The notes below the pieces were generated by a model. That model saw nothing but the letters and a program-made list of their open reading frames with translations. It did not search any database and had not been told where the DNA came from. A stretch of DNA of 64,000 nt, from the NCBI GenBank assembly GCA_045504435.1, contig JBEULC010000001.1, positions 248,001-312,000 on the forward strand, written 5' to 3'. Within the stretch, counting starts at the first letter, position 1. Each line of letters opens with the position of its first letter. Below are positions 62,553 through 64,000 of this stretch, one piece after another. The position numbers and the translations under genes are program-made. This DNA comes from JBEULC01 sp045504435. GTDB taxonomy: Bacteria > Pseudomonadota > Alphaproteobacteria > WRAU01 > Hepatincolaceae.

Positions 62553-64000
62553 ATTTAACCCTTTGTTTTGTATTTTTTTTAATTACTGTACTTAAATTTA
62601 TTAAAAATAACGTTAAGATAACACTCATTAAAATTTTATTGCCTATATCACTATTTATAGTATTTTTAAGTTTAATTGACAATCGCAGATTTACAACTTG
62701 TTTTGTTGTTTTGGAAGATTGGTAAATTATTTTCCCTTTATTATCGATAATTGCTGAGATTCCCGTGTTAGAAACTTTAACAGACGGAATTCCTCCCTCA
62801 ATAGATCTAAATCTAAATAACGATAGATTCTGCTCGAATTCTATAGAAGAATTAAACCAGGCCTCATTACTAACGTTTAGCAACCACTGAATTCGCTGAG
62901 AAGAAATATTTGGATTCGAAAAAATTCCCTCAAAACAAATTAACGCTAAAAAATGCTCATTAACTTCAGCATCAAAAATAGTTTGCTTGTCTCCTTTACG
63001 TAAATCATATAACCCAACAAAGCTACTTACCCACGGTACATATTCAGAAAAAGGAATATATTCTCCAAAAGGTACTAATCTTATTTTATCATAGTATTTA
63101 ACAATTTGTTGGCTACTACCGCTTATTTGGTACAAACTATTATATAATTTATTATCTTCTAAGCGTAAAGCTCCTATTAATAAGTAGCTGCCTTTTGGTA
63201 TCTTTTCTAATAACATTTTAAATAGTAATGGATTATCTTCTAAAATCAAGTTAAAAACAACCTCTGGTAATATGATATATTTTGGAGGATTATCATAATC
63301 TAAACCATTGAAGGTCAACGCTATTATTTCCTTGAAATTCTCTAATAGTTTTTCTGGATTTTGCTTATCATTTTGCTTAATGTTAGGTTGTACAATACGT
63401 ATGTCTATATATGGGGTGTTTTTGTCCTCAGGCATTTCTACTAAGCTAATCAGCCCTCCTATATAAAGTATTAAAAATAAAACCCAGGGAATCATAATAA
63501 ATTTGATTTTAAAGAATAAAGTTCTATTTTTGGCTCCCAAAATTAAAAATGACAACAGTAACCATAACGTTAACACAGATAGACCTAATACTCCTACCAC
63601 CGAAGCGGACTGCAAAATAGGCAGGCTCCTATTCCAAAGCTGGGCAGGCAAATACCAAGGTAAACCCCCCATGAAATATTGCTTAAATAGCTCCACAAAG
63701 CTCCATGCAATTAAAGTAATAAAAACAAATTTCCCTCCCACATACTTAGACTTATTAATTAGATAAGCTGCAGGTAGCAAAGGTATAGAATACAGTAAGC
63801 TAAAACCTACTAGAATCAACAGAGAAAGCCCCTCATAAGGTAATACATAATTTGCTGCATAAACTATCCAATAAAACCCAAATACGCTTAATCCCAACGT
63901 AAAAGCAAATGATAATAAACATATTTGTAAAAAGCTTTTAGCTAATGTAAAAATTAAGGTACATAAAATAATACAAATAAATCCAAAGATAATAAAATTA
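62542..64000 (-). CDS. lnt: Apolipoprotein N-acyltransferase, cut by the window edge
   Basis: Adds the third acyl chain to lipoproteins at the inner membrane. The frame stays open to the window end beyond the TTG at 63897, encoding further hydrophobic residues (TLIFTLAKSFLQICLL), so the true start is outside. Several membrane helices precede the nitrilase domain, with the catalytic Glu in LPEVVF, Lys in YDKIRLVPFGEY and Cys in LICFEGIF. A C-terminal helix follows. At least one possible substrate, the 51-residue lipoprotein, is in this window. Confidence 0.94.
   Translation of the reverse strand, partial: NFIIFGFICIILCTLIFTLAKSFLQICLLSFAFTLGLSVFGFYWIVYAANYVLPYEGLSLLILVGFSLLYSIPLLPAAYLINKSKYVGGKFVFITLIAWSFVELFKQYFMGGLPWYLPAQLWNRSLPILQSASVVGVLGLSVLTLWLLLSFLILGAKNRTLFFKIKFIMIPWVLFLILYIGGLISLVEMPEDKNTPYIDIRIVQPNIKQNDKQNPEKLLENFKEIIALTFNGLDYDNPPKYIILPEVVFNLILEDNPLLFKMLLEKIPKGSYLLIGALRLEDNKLYNSLYQISGSSQQIVKYYDKIRLVPFGEYIPFSEYVPWVSSFVGLYDLRKGDKQTIFDAEVNEHFLALICFEGIFSNPNISSQRIQWLLNVSNEAWFNSSIEFEQNLSLFRFRSIEGGIPSVKVSNTGISAIIDNKGKIIYQSSKTTKQVVNLRLSIKLKNTINSDIGNKILMSVILTLFLINLSTVIKKNTKQRVKFEH

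Noticed and set aside
1..64000. tRNA, rRNA, CRISPR arrays, insertion sequences, prophage or defence genes
   Set aside because: No cloverleaf with a T-loop GTTCRA, no regular spacer array, no transposase or integrase motifs and no defence-family domains were seen on either strand.

Overview
The window is AT-rich bacterial chromosome with standard genetic code (TGA stops, TGG for Trp), short spacers, Asn/Lys/Ile-rich proteins and visible gene decay. Several blocks have alphaproteobacterial order: lnt-xre-metK-trmB / rimP-nusA-infB-rbfA-truB-rpsO-pnp; grpE-dnaK-dnaJ beside rph-rdgB-hemW; gpsA and tsaD divergent from a mitofilin-like gene and hemY; and a zinc-ribbon/DUF3426 gene divergent from ftsE-ftsX-plsC. 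Low GC, pseudogenes and missing neighbours (hrcA, hemC, hemD, ylxR) suggest a host-associated, reduced alphaproteobacterium (Rickettsiales- or Holosporales-like). I cannot name the genus from the sequence.

Layout. 1-6.3 kb: the tail of an upstream gene (perhaps def), fmt, then a complete phosphate uptake operon pstS-pstC-pstA-pstB-phoU. 6.5-9.0 kb: an iron-dependent alcohol dehydrogenase and a probable outer-membrane barrel protein. 9.2-14.8 kb: a GT4 glycosyltransferase, a Pta/Ptb-type acyltransferase with acetate kinase, galE and an arginase-family hydrolase. 14.9-21 kb: a corrinoid adenosyltransferase, an M24 aminopeptidase, an unlisted 51-residue lipoprotein and a 1018-residue zinc-ribbon membrane protein. 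21.1-26.5 kb: ftsE-ftsX-plsC, then deoB and two tandem deoD copies. 26.5-30.1 kb: a chorismate-mutase-like protein, gloB, queG, nth. 30.1-33.6 kb: a decaying tandem array of GT8 glycosyltransferases (two intact, two broken). 33.7-40 kb: dapB, dnaJ, dnaK, grpE and an M20 peptidase. 40.3-48.3 kb: rph, a frameshifted rdgB, hemW, gpsA, tsaD, a Mic60-like gene, hemY-like and an SH3 protein. 48.3-49.1 kb: an 0.8 kb spacer without a convincing gene. 49.1-64 kb: on the minus strand, lnt (cut by the window edge), an Xre regulator, metK, trmB, then rimP-nusA-infB-rbfA-truB-rpsO-pnp, a nitronate monooxygenase and an Irr-like Fur regulator.

How it may work together. PstSCAB brings in phosphate, two DeoD enzymes can use phosphate to split purine nucleosides, and DeoB turns the ribose-1-phosphate into ribose-5-phosphate. 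The acyltransferase and AckA can make ATP from acetyl-CoA, with the alcohol dehydrogenase as a possible electron sink. This reads as nucleoside scavenging with substrate-level ATP formation, but the link between the parts is inference. The clearest molecular oddity is that the first DeoD copy carries Asn where the hexameric PNP family has its catalytic Asp204, while the adjacent copy keeps Asp. I saw no CRISPR array, defence island, prophage, insertion sequence, tRNA or rRNA.
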